64,000 nucleotides of DNA. It comes from Lineus longissimus. Lineage: Eukaryota > Nemertea > Pilidiophora > Heteronemertea > Lineidae. This document shows positions 11,072-21,052 of the stretch, one piece after another. The translations under genes and the position numbers were made by a program. The DNA is taken from positions 16,308,599-16,372,598 of the forward strand of contig NC_088309.1 of NCBI RefSeq assembly GCF_910592395.1, written 5' to 3'. Positions within the stretch are counted from its first letter, which is position 1. The number at the start of each line of letters is the position of its first letter. The notes below the pieces were generated by a model that ran no database searches, had not been told where the DNA came from, and saw only the letters and a list, made by a program, of their open reading frames with translations.

Positions 11072-12722
11072 TCGTATTTGGATATGCCAAAATAGGTGCC
11101 GAGATTAAACATTCTTTCAGTTCATTGAAACTCGCATCGGCAGCTTCAGACCATATAAACTCACTGCCTTTTTCTGTAAGTGCGTACAACGGACGGGCCT
11201 TGTCACCATAAGAGGGAATAAACTGCTTATAATACGTCACAATATCGAGAAATGACCTAATGTCTGATACGTTCTTTGGCCGTGGCCAGTTCTTTACTGT
11301 CTCAATCTTATCAGGAGAAGTACTGATTCCTTCCTCTGACACTCGATATCCTAGAAAATTTGTTTCCTTTTGAAACTGAAAACATTTCTTTGGTTTCAAC
11401 TTGATTCCTGATTTATGAAGTCGTTCGAACACCTTCTCGACATTACTTATTGCTTCTTTAAAACTTTGTCCCATGCAAATCACGTCATCAAGATAGCATA
11501 AACATGCTGAAAACTCAAGACCAGCCATAATATGTTGCATGAAACAGGTATATGTGTATCCCGATCCTACAAGACCAAATGGGAGTCTACGAAATTGAAA
11601 ATGGCCGAGCCTAGTGCTAAAAGCGCTCTTTTCTTTTGACGCTTCGTCCATCTCTATATTCCAGTACGCGCTGGTAACGTCGAGTGTCGAAAACCATTTT
11701 AACCCCTGCAAACTATCAAGTTGCATGTCGATTCTTTGTACGTAACCATTATGCGCAGGGCACGTGACCGCATTTAGACGGCGAAAATCAATGCAAAATC
11801 TTTGTGTGTGATCTTTTTTTTCGACTAAAACAATTCCACTGTTCCATGGACTAGTAGATGGCTCGATGACCCCCATTTCTAACATTTGTTTAACCTGCTT
11901 GTCAGCTTCTTCCTGCTGATGTATAGGAAGCCTTCTCATTTGCTGACTTAAAGGTGGGCTATTCCCCGTGTCTATCGTATGTTTTATGCCAACTGCTTTT
12001 CCTATGTCTAAATTATGTCTAGAGAACAACGATTCGTACTTCTCAATCAAACATTTAACCTCGCGAGCCCGATCGGCATCAAGGTAGTGAACACTTCTTT
12101 CTATCATTTTATCAATCTCACTAATCTCTTCGTCTTTCTAATGTACATTGTGACCCGTTTCATCACTATTCAAATGAATGTCATTTCCCACGTCGTACGA
12201 ACCGTCTTCGAATTCTTCACCATAGATAAACACTCCTGATTCTGGTTTGTCGTTATTTATAGACACGCTGACGTCACAGTCAGTTGTTTCATGGTCACGT
12301 CTTAATACTGGTTCATATTTACACGGATTGTAGTTACTTTGATTCCCTTTACGAGTCAACATATTTACATAGCATGCTTTTTTCACATCAGTGAGGGTAC
12401 CCCTGTTTCCAACAGAAGTAAATTTCGACGTCACAACTACAGGCACTTCTTCACCCGTCAGGCTTTCATCATCATTGAAGCCTCGGCTTTCTCTACGAAA
12501 ACCTCTCGGATCGTAGCGATTCGATCCGGCAGAAGTGGGCTCTCGCTTCAACCCTTCTGGACCCTCAACGTCCAACGACCCTTCCGAGGCCTCATGTAAC
12601 TTCTCATCCGTTACACTGCTAGCGTCATAACAACTTGCAGATCTGCGCTCACTATTGCCTCGATCCATAGGTATCGAGCAAAGATGGGGCCGATTAGCAA
12701 TGACAGCAGACGTCGGCCACAA
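10986..12722 (-). pseudogene. pol: Gypsy reverse transcriptase and upstream linker
   Basis: One frame runs from 12722 to about 11040, broken only by TAG at 12138-12140. The first 190 residues are a hydrophilic linker. RT follows with PSTSPWNSGIVLVEKKD, FCIDFRRLNAVT, LKWFSTLDVTSAYWNI (first Asp), RLPFGLVGS and CYLDDVICM (the catalytic DD pair in LDD form). The thumb and connection carry FLGYRVSEEGI and KNWPRPKNVSDIRSFLD. All RT catalytic residues that I can check are present. The open frame reaches 10986 because it reads past the RNase H deletion in the wrong frame. Confidence 0.9.
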
Positions 12723-13136
12723 TAACGGTAAACAACGTTTTCCCGTGCTTCAGAATTCCTAAGTCGCCGTTTGACCATAGATTCTTAGTGGTGAATCATT
12801 AGCACCTAACAATTACATCTTGGTCGGTTGGAAAGGTTGTCTCAAATTTTCTTTTATCATCATCTATTTATCATAATTTAATAAAGTAACTACCGAACCC
12901 GTGTCAATGAGAAAGTTTATCTGGACGTCGCCAACCTGACCGTTTAAAAATAATGCACAACTCGACTTTGGTCCTATACGTCTTATCGGCACCGCTTCGT
13001 TCGTTGTCGCGGCGTCATTAACATTTTTTGCTTTGATCAAATGATGCTTTGAAATTTCGATTATTTCACTTCGTATGCTCTCGGTTTTGGTGTTATGTCC
13101 CGACATACGATACTTATGTTGGTGGGAACTCTCTTC
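12723..13136 (-). pseudogene. pol: Gypsy aspartic protease region
   Basis: The frame from 13106 contains INFLIDTGSVVTLLN, the aspartic protease active-site motif (D-T-G) in hydrophobic context. The downstream flap-like block LLGANDSPLRIYGQ is still readable but is interrupted by several stops between 12866 and 12723. The same frame is open upstream of 13106 into the end of Gag, overlapping it in the -1 register, which fits the Gag-Pol arrangement used by many gypsy elements; use of frameshifting here is inference. Confidence 0.72.
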
Positions 13137-13138
13137 AC

Positions 13139-14094
13139 TTACGACCGGCGCATGTCCCGTGGCCCCGGCCCGTCGCTGTTTTTTCTCTCTTGATTATTTC
13201 GTTGCATGCGGTTTGGGCAACGATTGGCTATATGCCCTTCTTGGTGACATGCCCAACATTGAATACTGCGGCTTCTACCCGTCGTTTGGAAGGCTCTTTG
13301 CCCGAAATTATTTTCACATAGCCGTCCGAGCATACTTTCAATCTTGGCCAAACTCACTGCATTATTCGTCTGATCTTCGTCGTCAATGCTTACGTTACGA
13401 ACGTTTCCTTTATTTACGTTCTGTTTGTTATTTCGTTGCCTTTCTAATCGCCTTATCCCGTCGAACTCTTCAGCCAAACAGATAGCTTTGTCGAGACATG
13501 ACGGACGGGCTGTACTTATCATCATACGCAATTCTGATTCAGGAATCGCTTCAACGAAATCTATTTTTGAGTGCCTTTGCCTCTCTTCGTATGTGCTTTC
13601 AGGATAAGCTAGTGTGCATAGCTTGCTAATCGCTCGGCCGAGATCTCGGTAGCTCTCGTTACCCGATTTGACACGATTACGTAACTCTGCGAGATGCTTT
13701 TCAGCTTGACGGCCTGGGCCGAATTGCCCATCTGATACGCCAACGAGAGTGGTGTATTCTTCGAGATCGTGATCAGGAAGACCGCATGCTACTTCTAGTG
13801 CGGGCCCTCTAAGCAAACCGAACATTCGCGATGCTAGATCATTCCAACCGTTATATTTTGCAATGCGCTCAAACATTCTATGCCATACTGTCCAAGGCTG
13901 ATTGTCGCCAGAGAAACATTCTACTTTAACTGGTTTGTCATATTTGTGATTAGGGCGATTTTGCTGGCCGTCACCGCGCTCTAAATGCGTTGGAGACGCC
14001 TGTGGCTGTGGTCACGTCGTTCTCTCACGTTGAATGTGATTTCGTCATCGGCACTCATGTCGCCGTCTTACATTTGTGAACCTGCTTCGGCCAT
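13139..14094 (-). pseudogene. gag: Gypsy Gag with CCHC zinc knuckle
   Basis: The frame is open from about 14012 to the TAA ending at 13139. It shows a retrotransposon Gag core (WTVWHRMFERIAKYNGW, LLRGPALEVACGLP, FGPGRQAEKHLAELRNR) and a knuckle CWACHQEGHIANRC (C-x2-C-x4-H-x4-C) near the C-terminus. The likely start is ATG at 14094 (MAEAGSQM), but a TAA follows at once and a frame change sits near 14010, so the N-terminus is broken. The core is about 300 residues, usual for gypsy Gag. Confidence 0.8.
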
Positions 14095-14450
14095 TTTATA
14101 CGAATTGATTTTGATGCAGAAAAGTAAGAAGTCGGTTGGATGTTTAAGATTGACTCGTTTCGACTTGAATGTAAACTTTCTGACCGAGATATTGAATTTC
14201 ACTAGTGAATGCGTTGACACCTTTCAGAATTTGGTATGATACACGATCGTGACGTTGTTTGAAGTCGTTAATTATTTTCTTTGGATTGTTTTTCTTAGCA
14301 TAAAACACGGCGTCGTCTGCGTATGTGATTTGCATTTTACGTTCGTGAAGAATTATTCTTTCGTTTTGCTTTCGTTTCCGGATTCAATAACATCGAATTC
14401 ACAATCCTCCGCAGGTCGCACCATATCATATCAAAAACAAATTTCTTGAA

Positions 14451-14474
14451 TCGAATCCCACACCGCTGTCACCA
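14451..14474 (-). promoter_or_regulatory. tRNA primer-binding site, tRNA-Leu-like
   Basis: Read on the minus strand the site starts TGGTGACAGCGGTG and continues into GGGATTCGA, complementary to the 3' end of a tRNA with CCA. The match is best to animal tRNA-Leu (…CCCACCGCTGCCACCA, from memory), with a 2-base insertion in the middle and one mismatch. It lies three bases after a CTACA that would be the end of the 5' LTR. Reverse transcription would start here. Confidence 0.6.
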
Positions 14475-14477
14475 ATT

Positions 14478-14990
14478 TGTAGCGTTTTTAACGTTGCACT
14501 TTCAACATTAGGGCCGACTACAAAAAATGTTTTGGGTTCGAACACAAGAAAATGAAATGATATAACGTATAATTGGGTTTATTTGATAACAGAATATTCC
14601 AGATGTATATATAGACGATGGTTACACGTATTTCTTATATGAGCGACGAATACAGATACCATTCAACGTTACGATGTACGATAGATACAAAACAGAGACC
14701 GGGACCACGGATTTGGTTTCGTTTGACAAGAGTTCCCACCAACACTGGTTTTCCAAATCTCTTTCGCCCAATGTGAATCCCAGCTTTTATATCGCAAGGG
14801 AGCAATCCAGTTTGACAATTGAGACAAACGACGTATCGTAAAGGCAACAATCTATATAGACGACGTATCGCACCCAGCGTGCCTTTTACGTAAAATTGTA
14901 CGTTAACAACGTCACGACGTTACCACGAGCGAAACCCCTCTCTTTTTGAAGAAAGTCAAATGACGTTACTTATTTTTCTCGCGCCAACGC
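14478..14990 (-). repeat. 5' LTR of the gypsy element (outer edge unresolved)
   Basis: The inner edge (ending CTACA) is set by the primer site. On the minus strand there is a TATA box (TATATATA, 14606-14613) and an AATAAA at 14578-14583, an arrangement expected around the U3-R boundary. No clear TG start or target duplication could be fixed, so 14990 is nominal. No second LTR copy was seen in the window. Confidence 0.5.
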
Positions 14991-15882
14991 AACAATGGTT
15001 TTCAATCAACTCCCCGTGTCAATCAGGTGACGTCACACCCCACGCGCATTTGGATTGGTCGAGATACATCACGTCAATAACAGTTAATTTTTACCAAGAA
15101 GGAAACCGTAAACGATGGATAAACTGACGAAATACCGCACCACTGACTGATAACAGTTCCAAATATCATAAGGATATCAACATTAAGGTAGTACTTTATC
15201 ACCTCATACAGGTTTTGATCGATGTTATTAAACTTAATGCGCGATATAACCGATCGTAAAACGTAGCCCAAAACCTTGTGCAATATTTTCCCGGTAAAAG
15301 TTACGCCTTTTGACGAAAAACCAATCGAGCTGCCTAAAGAGGTAAATATATTTCGCAAGTCCATAGTTACACAAAACCTCATAAGATCACATGAAAAATA
15401 CCCTGACGTCGGTTCACAAGAATAAAAGTCACATACGATGTGTATAATTTTGACATTTAGAAGTTGACGAGACATCGTCGACAACTTGAAGAAAGTGAGA
15501 CGATATGACGTCATCACCAAACGAAAAGTGACGGATTCGCCTTAACTTCTTTAAAATAAACATCATGGAAGCTAATTAAAAGTAATTATTGTTCCAAAAG
15601 CCGAGTGTAAAGATATATTGACCTAAAGTCGAAAACCGCACGTATTTTAAATGCGCAGTTTTGGAATGACGAACTTTTGAAAAGGGACCGTCAACTTGAC
15701 TCAGGTCCCAGGTCATTGACCCGTAGTGTAAAATACACAGTAAACAAAGATTTGTACAGCTTCCATAGTGCACTTTAAATTTTACCAGACGTCAAAGAAT
15801 TTTAAAACAGCTCGAATAAAATTGGTATAGACACAGATAGATTTAAAAAGACGACTTCGAAAAAGGGACCAGATAATTACCT
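14991..15882. other. No gene recognised
   Basis: A 148-codon open frame on the minus strand (15520-15074) shows no motif that I recognise and has no codon pattern suggesting selection; it is most likely chance. Nothing else is supported here. Confidence 0.4.
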
Positions 15883-16029
15883 GGGCCTGGTTGTTCAAAA
15901 CAAATTTTGTCACTTATGCTGGCGTTAACTTAACATAGCGTTATCTCCTTCAGTTAAGCCCTTAGACTGAACACCAAGTTAAGTTAACGCCAGCATTAGT
16001 GACAAAATTTGTTTTGAACAACCGGGTCC
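15883..16029. repeat. Fold-back element with 45-bp arms
   Basis: The arms at 15890-15934 and 15978-16022 are inverted copies (starting GTTGTTCAAAACAAATTTTG) with one mismatch, around a 43-bp loop. The outer bases also pair partly (CCTGG/CCGGG). This is the structure of a small hairpin MITE. It lies in noncoding DNA. Confidence 0.75.
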
Positions 16030-16612
16030 TGGTCTTTTGACTGGTTAGAATCCATATTCACACTTTGATAATCCAAATAGTAGAATTCTTAAATCTTGAT
16101 GAAAAGACGTAGGACTGACTTGAACAATTATATTCCAAGGGATGAAAGTGAGGCTGGACAGGGTTAAAAAGGGAAAAGATGCGAAAAAGGGACCCAAATG
16201 ACATTATTTCTTAAATATGGATGGTTAACTCCTAAAATTTACATCCAAGTCAAAACACTTTGTTAAATTAAAGAAACCTTTAAAGGAAAGATTTTACAAT
16301 GGTGCCAAAGGTGAAAAAGGGTCACAATCTCTACATCAGCACCAGCCTGGTTTCGTATGTTACAGTTCCATTTTCTTTGTATTCTTTAAGCACCCCCTGC
16401 CCTTTCGGATGTTGGGTAACTATGTCAATGACATCAAATTCAAATTGCTGCAAATATAAATTTGTATTGTGTTCGCAGTATCACCATGAAGGTTTTCTGG
16501 GACACCACATGCAAAGAAAAGGCAATACCTGCATTCTGCTGTCAGACACTTGAGACAGATCTCAACTGAGTGACCAGTTTTACAATCATTGTTAGCCAAA
16601 ATCGTGTCAGAT
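16030..16612. other. No gene recognised
   Basis: AT-rich sequence before repeat A. Short phrases such as AAAAAGGGAC recur at several places here and upstream (15861, 16180), but no clear repeat unit or gene is visible. Confidence 0.4.
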
Positions 16613-18239
16613 TTTTTAGCTCAGCTGACAAAGTCAGCGGAGCTAGTAGAATAGCTGTTCAAATGGTGTCCGTCCTGCAATCCATCCATCCATCCATCTA
16701 GGGACCCATCTGTGGACAAAATTGGACATTTCTGACCGGGAAGACCCAGCCACTTCGTTGACGGTGGTAAATTAGGAGTTGCCCAAGGTGAACTCAAAAA
16801 ACGAAAAATCAGCGCGATCCGACCTATATTAAGAGAATGAGGTCATTTCGCGTTTAGATTTCTTTCCCTTTTTACCTCGGTCCACAGAGCAAATATTGAT
16901 TTCAGATATGGCTGAATATTTTTTAATATTTTTTCATTTTTTACTTTTAATGGAATTAATATAGTTTTCACCGCCAGTTGGCGCTGCAGGCACATTGACT
17001 GAATTTTGGCGATTTCAAATTTGGCGGTGGCTCAACTTTTTGCAAGCAGTGCTGCTGATTGGCCGATCGATAGAAGAGATGCCACCATTTAAAAATGGCG
17101 GTAGTCGCTGCTTCAATGAAGGTGAGTGAACTTTCTCATGTTCAATCGGTTGATACTCTTTTAATCAACATGACCATGTACCTGAAATTTGTGAAGGTAC
17201 TGCAAAGAGTCTATATAATTCAGATTTATCAATAGTTTTTTATAATATTGCGGAAATTTTGTGCACAAATTAGCGAAAGTTGGTGCTCGTCTCATGTCAT
17301 TTTAGAGCGAGAAATTTGTTTCCGTCGATCTCTACCACTGAAAAATCGCTTGCATAGCTTCGAATTTTTGTGAAAATAAGTATCTGAACTTGGTTTCAAA
17401 TAGTCTAGAGAGTTACCTTTGTGGTGATACATATAGTATGTGATAAATATTTGTGGAATTTGTGAAATTCGGCTTTCAAACGTGCCGATGATGCAAGCGA
17501 TCTCACGTGAATTTTGCAAGTCCTGATTTGTCGACCGGGTGTCAAGAATCACTCGCCTTAATTCAGTTCAAAGATCGAAAATAATATCTGAACTTAGTTT
17601 CAAATAGCCTACGCAATTATCATTTCGGTGATATATAATGCATGCATGTAATAATTGATTGATCTGCCTAAAACGCGCAATTAAAACGGCGAAAGATCTT
17701 GATAAACACTCTGGTGGCGGTCGCACTAAATAACGACCGGTAGGGCCCGAAGTCTGGCGGAAAAAAAGGTAGCGCCCGGAGGTTGAAACGGGATTTTTAT
17801 GCACTTTTAACTGTATATTTATGTTGTTTAGATGTATTTCTAACAGTTCTGTAACTTTGATGACCAAGCTTGCACCCAAAGTTGGTAAAATTGATGCTTG
17901 TTTATGGACTGCGCGAGCGACCGGAGAATTCGCCGTCGGCCATTTTGGCTACGGTCCCTGAGTTGTTGTGGTTGGCAATTTTGCAACAAATCTCGCCATT
18001 TACGTTTGTTTTCTCCCTGTCTGGTCATTGGCCGTGAAAAAAATTATTTTGAAAGTCACATTATGACATCGTAGTATGAATTCCACTGCAGTTTCGTTAG
18101 GCAGCAATGCTCATGTTTTTGGTTTGCAATCCTGTACTGTCTGTACACTGCGCTGTGCATGGTTGTACTGTTGGCTGTAAAAAAAGACAAAAACGATAGC
18201 CTAAGACTAAGAGGATAACTCAACAGGCCCTCATGATTC

Positions 18240-18486
18240 AATACTTGACTTGCCAAACCCAGCTCGACGCCGAACTGCAGCGCCACTCGCGGACAAAGAT
18301 AGAACAACTCGACATTTTTTTCACCGGTTTTCTCGCTGCGCATGCGTACCAGTGTCATCTTTTGTTGATTTCCGCTGGTACGCATGCGCAGCGAGAAACC
18401 GGTGAAAAAAATGTCGAGTTGTTCTATCTTTGTCCGCGAGTGGCGCTGCAGTTGGGCGTCGAGCTGAGTTTGGCAAGTCAAGTATT
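18240..18486. mobile_element. Hairpin MITE with 112-bp inverted arms
   Basis: Arms 18240-18351 and 18376-18486 are near-perfect inverted copies, starting AATACTTGACTTGCCAAAC, around a 24-base loop. In repeat A copy 2 the corresponding place reads straight through (CATGATTCATTTGATGGACA, about 44718-44737), showing that this is an insertion. A read-through transcript would form a long double-stranded hairpin. No ORF. Confidence 0.88.
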
Positions 18487-18874
18487 GATGGACACCTTAT
18501 TTGATAGTACCTCATCATTAAGTCCACTAGATCCTGTTCTGTCACATGTCGTAGACGATAGACAATTTTCAAAATGTAGTACACCACTCGCTCATCTTTA
18601 AGCCCAGCTCTCGGCTCACATCATGTGGGCACGGTTGGCTGTTGAGTGTTATGGTTCAGTCTGTGAGACTAATTTAAAGAGGTTACACTTTTATTTTGAA
18701 TTGGAAAACAGCCCACAGGACTGACTTTTCACTGAGTAATAAGTGTGCCCTTCAAAGGTTAAGTCTCTTTCTGGATTTGCTTCCATAGATGCCTTGTTCA
18801 GGATATCATCTGACCGATGCCTGGTCAAGCACAGACTGTATCCGGTGGTGTACATTTCCCCGTCTATGTCACCC

Positions 18875-18930
18875 TTTTTAGCTCACCTCTTAGCAGAGGT
18901 GAGCTTATCCCATACCGTGGCGTCCGTCGT

Positions 18931-18980
<50 letters not shown>

Positions 18981-20021
18981 CGTCGTCCGTTAGCAGGGCA
19001 CGTTTCGTAACTGTTAGAGCTATTGAGTTGAAACTTGGTACACATGTACCCTTATGTAATGACACCTGGGAGACCAAGTTTCGGTCCGATTCGATCCATG
19101 GTTTGGCCACCAGGGGGCCAAACGTTAAAAGTGAAAATATGCAATATCTCCCTTAATAGTAGTCGGGAAATTTTGAAAAAAATATGGTAGGTACTTCTAG
19201 CAAAGGTGCATCATATATCCTCCGGGTTTTTGATTTGACCTCCTTTTCAAGGTCACAGAGGTCAAATGGTGTAAATTAGCCGTTAGGATGTAATGATGGC
19301 ACGTTTCTAAACTGCAAATACTATTGATACCAAATTTGGTACACATTTACCCCTTAGTCAGGTGATCTCAGGGACCGAAGTTTGGTCCAATATGATTCAC
19401 CACTTGACCACCAGGGGGCAAAATCCAAAAACCTTAAAAATGTGATTATTCCTTAACTTCTTGCCCGATTGCCACCAATTTGATATCATGGGTACATCTA
19501 ACCACCATACAGTATATGTCACACAGGTTTTTAATTTGACCTTCTTGTCAAGGTCACAGAGGTCAAATGGCGTAAATTGGCCGTCAGGCCGTAACTATGG
19601 CACGTTTCTTAACTGCAATGACTATTGATCACAAATTAAGTACACATGTACCCCTTGGTCAGGTGATCTCAGGTACCGAAGTTTGGTGCGATCTGATTTG
19701 CCGTTTGGCCTCCAGGGAGGGGGCCAAATCCTAAATTCTTCAAAATGCCATTATTCCTAGTAATGACTTGCCCGATTGGCACCAATTTTATATCATAGGT
19801 ACATCTAATTCTAACAACCATTCAATGTGTCACCCGGGTCTTCTTTGATTTGACCTACTTTTCAAGGTCACAGAGGTCGAATGTACTGTAAATTGGCCAT
19901 TTTGGGGAAATTGTAATTCCTTGGACCTACATCAAACCTAACACTACATGACACAAGACCATGCTCTTTATCCATCTTTCCTCCACATGAGGTGAGCACA
20001 ATGGCCCTGGCCATTTCATTT
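18875..20021 (+). mobile_element. Noncoding repeat B, copy 1
   Basis: The repeat starts TTTTTAGCTCACCTC, with the first bases forming a short hairpin (AGCTCACCTC pairs with GAGGTGAGCT). It ends GGCCATTTCATTT just after a small ATGGCC/GGCCAT palindrome. A (GTC)n microsatellite lies near the start. Then come about three diverged internal units of ~300 bp, each with 'AAGGTCACAGAGGTCAAATG' and 'GGCACGTTTCT' motifs. The empty site in repeat A copy 2 (CACCCTTTTTTATTCAG, 45119-45135) shows insertion into a T run. Two other copies are at 24536 and 48592. Confidence 0.85.
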
Positions 20022-21052
20022 ATTCAGTCAGTGTTAATTTCTCTTCTCTTTTTTTACAGATTTACTGTTGTTGGTTATTGCAAGAGGAGTCGTTGGCACA
20101 TTTCAAGTCCAGGAAAGCACTTGCTGTTCCCACATTCAGAGTAAGGTGTGCTTACTCGTTTTACTGCTTTCCATTCCCGGAGAGCGTTATCAAATATCTG
20201 CCGCAAGGCAACAAATATCTGCCGCAAGGCGCTTCAAATATCTGCCGAAAGGCATCAAATATCTGTCACACCAATAAAGTTCATTTTGTTAACCAACTCT
20301 TTATCTTCTTTTCTTCACATACAAAAAAGACCGTCCCAAACATTTGGCTGCATCCACTTCATCAATGTCCAGACAACAGTCGGTTCATTTGACCATTGTA
20401 AAGCACCAGGCCCCACCTCACAAAATACACTGTAATAATTATGTACCTTGTGTCCATGTGCATGTTATTAGTTCCACCTACGCTGCATGAAGACAAGGAC
20501 TCCACTCTTTGACGTCACCACACAACTCCTTGACGTCATCACACACCCCACTACTGCAACGGCAATAGAAATGACTTTACGTCATATAGCAGGGTGACGT
20601 CAACTCAGTACTTCAGCATGCACTGATATAGCAAGAAGGTCTTCGCACCAGCACTTCTGCGTGCTAGACGTTATAGCTTCACGTTGCCTCATAATAACGG
20701 TACCGACACACACTTGGCCCTTGCCTTCACCTAGCCATTTCAGCTGAGCGCCAGGCCCTTGGGCCTCTTGTTACTTGTAACATTAGGCCATGGGCCGAAA
20801 GCCAAAAGCCCTCTAGAAATGACTTTTGTTCAACATCTCTTGGAACGACCAGAACTTGATGTTTTTTGGGTAATTTGGGGGCACCGATACCAAAAATGCA
20901 ATGTTCTGGATGATAAAGTTGCACATTTCCACAGAAATTGAGACCCTTTCAGGGCCTAATGGAAATAAGGAAGGAATAAAAAATGTGATGTAATCAGATC
21001 ATGTCAACATGGGTATCAAATTGTAGGTCTATGAATGCGCTTCAAGGAAATA

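Larger units (their letters stand above)
4962..14990 (-). mobile_element. Ty3/gypsy LTR retrotransposon, degenerate, with nested Harbinger
   Basis: On the minus strand the order is 5' LTR end, tRNA-Leu-like primer site (about 14451-14474), Gag with CCHC knuckle, protease, RT, RNase H, [Harbinger insertion 6385-10146], integrase. This PR-RT-RH-IN order defines Ty3/gypsy. The element is inactive: stops and frameshifts occur in every gene, and RNase H has lost its N-terminal part. The outer LTR boundary is not resolved; 14990 is a nominal limit. No 3' LTR was identified. Confidence 0.85.
16613..20772 (+). mobile_element. Noncoding repeat A, copy 1 (filled by a MITE and repeat B)
   Basis: The repeat starts with a T run and AGCTCAGCTGACAAAGTCAG and ends with the palindrome-bearing CAGGCCCTTGGGCCTCTTG followed by TT. 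It is collinear with copy 2 (43104-49986) over nearly its whole length apart from insertions. It has no credible ORF. Inside are a 247-bp MITE (18240-18486), repeat B (18875-20021) and a short tandem of ATATCTGCCGCAAGGC units (20190-20265). Copy 2 lacks the first two, so it gives the empty sites. Family class is unknown; the start and end motifs resemble common repeats of molluscs and other marine invertebrates. Confidence 0.8.

Noticed and set aside
14144-14335. Minus-strand open frame with ITYADDAVFYAKK, like an RT YADD motif
   Set aside because: It lies in the leader/Gag start of the gypsy element, has no other RT motif around it, and is only 63 codons; taken as coincidence.
15074-15520. 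148-codon minus-strand open frame
   Set aside because: No recognisable domain, no splice or promoter context, and composition typical of chance frames in AT-rich DNA.
18883-19156. Poly-Arg and poly-Asp open frames in repeat B and C copies
   Set aside because: They are translations of (GTC)n microsatellites and have no conserved continuation.
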